Positions 5,204 to 5,212 of a stretch of DNA of 5,212 nt are shown in pieces. The DNA comes from an uncultured Clostridia bacterium (GTDB lineage: Bacteria; Bacillota; Clostridia; Oscillospirales; Oscillospiraceae): NCBI GenBank assembly GCA_946619065.1, contig CAMOLY010000082.1, positions 1 through 5,212 on the forward strand, given 5' to 3'. Under the pieces are notes generated by a model. The model was not told the origin of the DNA and searched no databases. It worked only from the letters and a program-made list of their open reading frames with translations. The position numbers and the translations under genes are program-made. Within the stretch, counting starts at the first letter, position 1; each line of letters starts with the position of its first letter.

Positions 5204-5212
5204 GCCGATTCC

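Noticed and set aside
1..5212. CRISPR array, tRNA, rRNA, phage or toxin-antitoxin genes
   Set aside because: No regularly spaced repeats, no tRNA-like cloverleaf or CCA-ended unit, and no characteristic proteins were found in any frame.

Overview
The window looks like chromosomal DNA from a GC-rich gut Clostridia bacterium, most likely of the Oscillospiraceae/Ruminococcaceae type. This is inferred from three things: protein families typical of Clostridia (a dCMP deaminase of the ComEB type and a DUF4317 protein), an ECF sigma factor paired with a membrane protein, and A+G-rich ribosome binding sites behind TTGCAR-N17-TATAAT promoters with an extended -10 (TGG). No phage genes, CRISPR array, tRNA or rRNA are visible.

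Layout. Positions 1-77 hold a cluster of short perfect inverted repeats, probably the end of an IS200/IS605-like element that lies to the left of the window. The last palindrome overlaps the stop codon of the first gene. Positions 66-614 (minus strand) encode a deoxycytidylate deaminase. A roughly 300-base divergent intergenic region (615-914) carries its promoter, two GC-rich hairpins and a probable ECF-type promoter. Positions 915-1457 encode an ECF sigma factor. Its stop codon overlaps by ATGA with 1454-3709, a 751-residue single-pass membrane protein, probably the anti-sigma or signal-sensing partner. Its outer part contains three copies of a roughly 95-residue beta-rich repeat followed by an unrecognised C-terminal domain. 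Positions 3710-3910 hold no gene but four consecutive hairpins. A sigma-A-type promoter at 3938-3966 then drives 4002-5129, a DUF4317 protein of unknown function, which is followed by a strong hairpin at 5158-5192.

How the genes work together. The sigma factor and membrane protein form a two-gene, translationally coupled unit that probably senses something at the cell surface and autoregulates through the TGCAAC-N17-CGTCTA promoter. The dCMP deaminase (dUMP supply for thymidylate synthesis) and the DUF4317 gene each have their own housekeeping-type promoter and appear to be functionally independent neighbours. The most unusual item is the triplicated ectodomain of the putative anti-sigma protein. 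The hairpin-rich intergenic block and the mobile-element-like palindrome that supplies the end of the deaminase gene are secondary points of interest.
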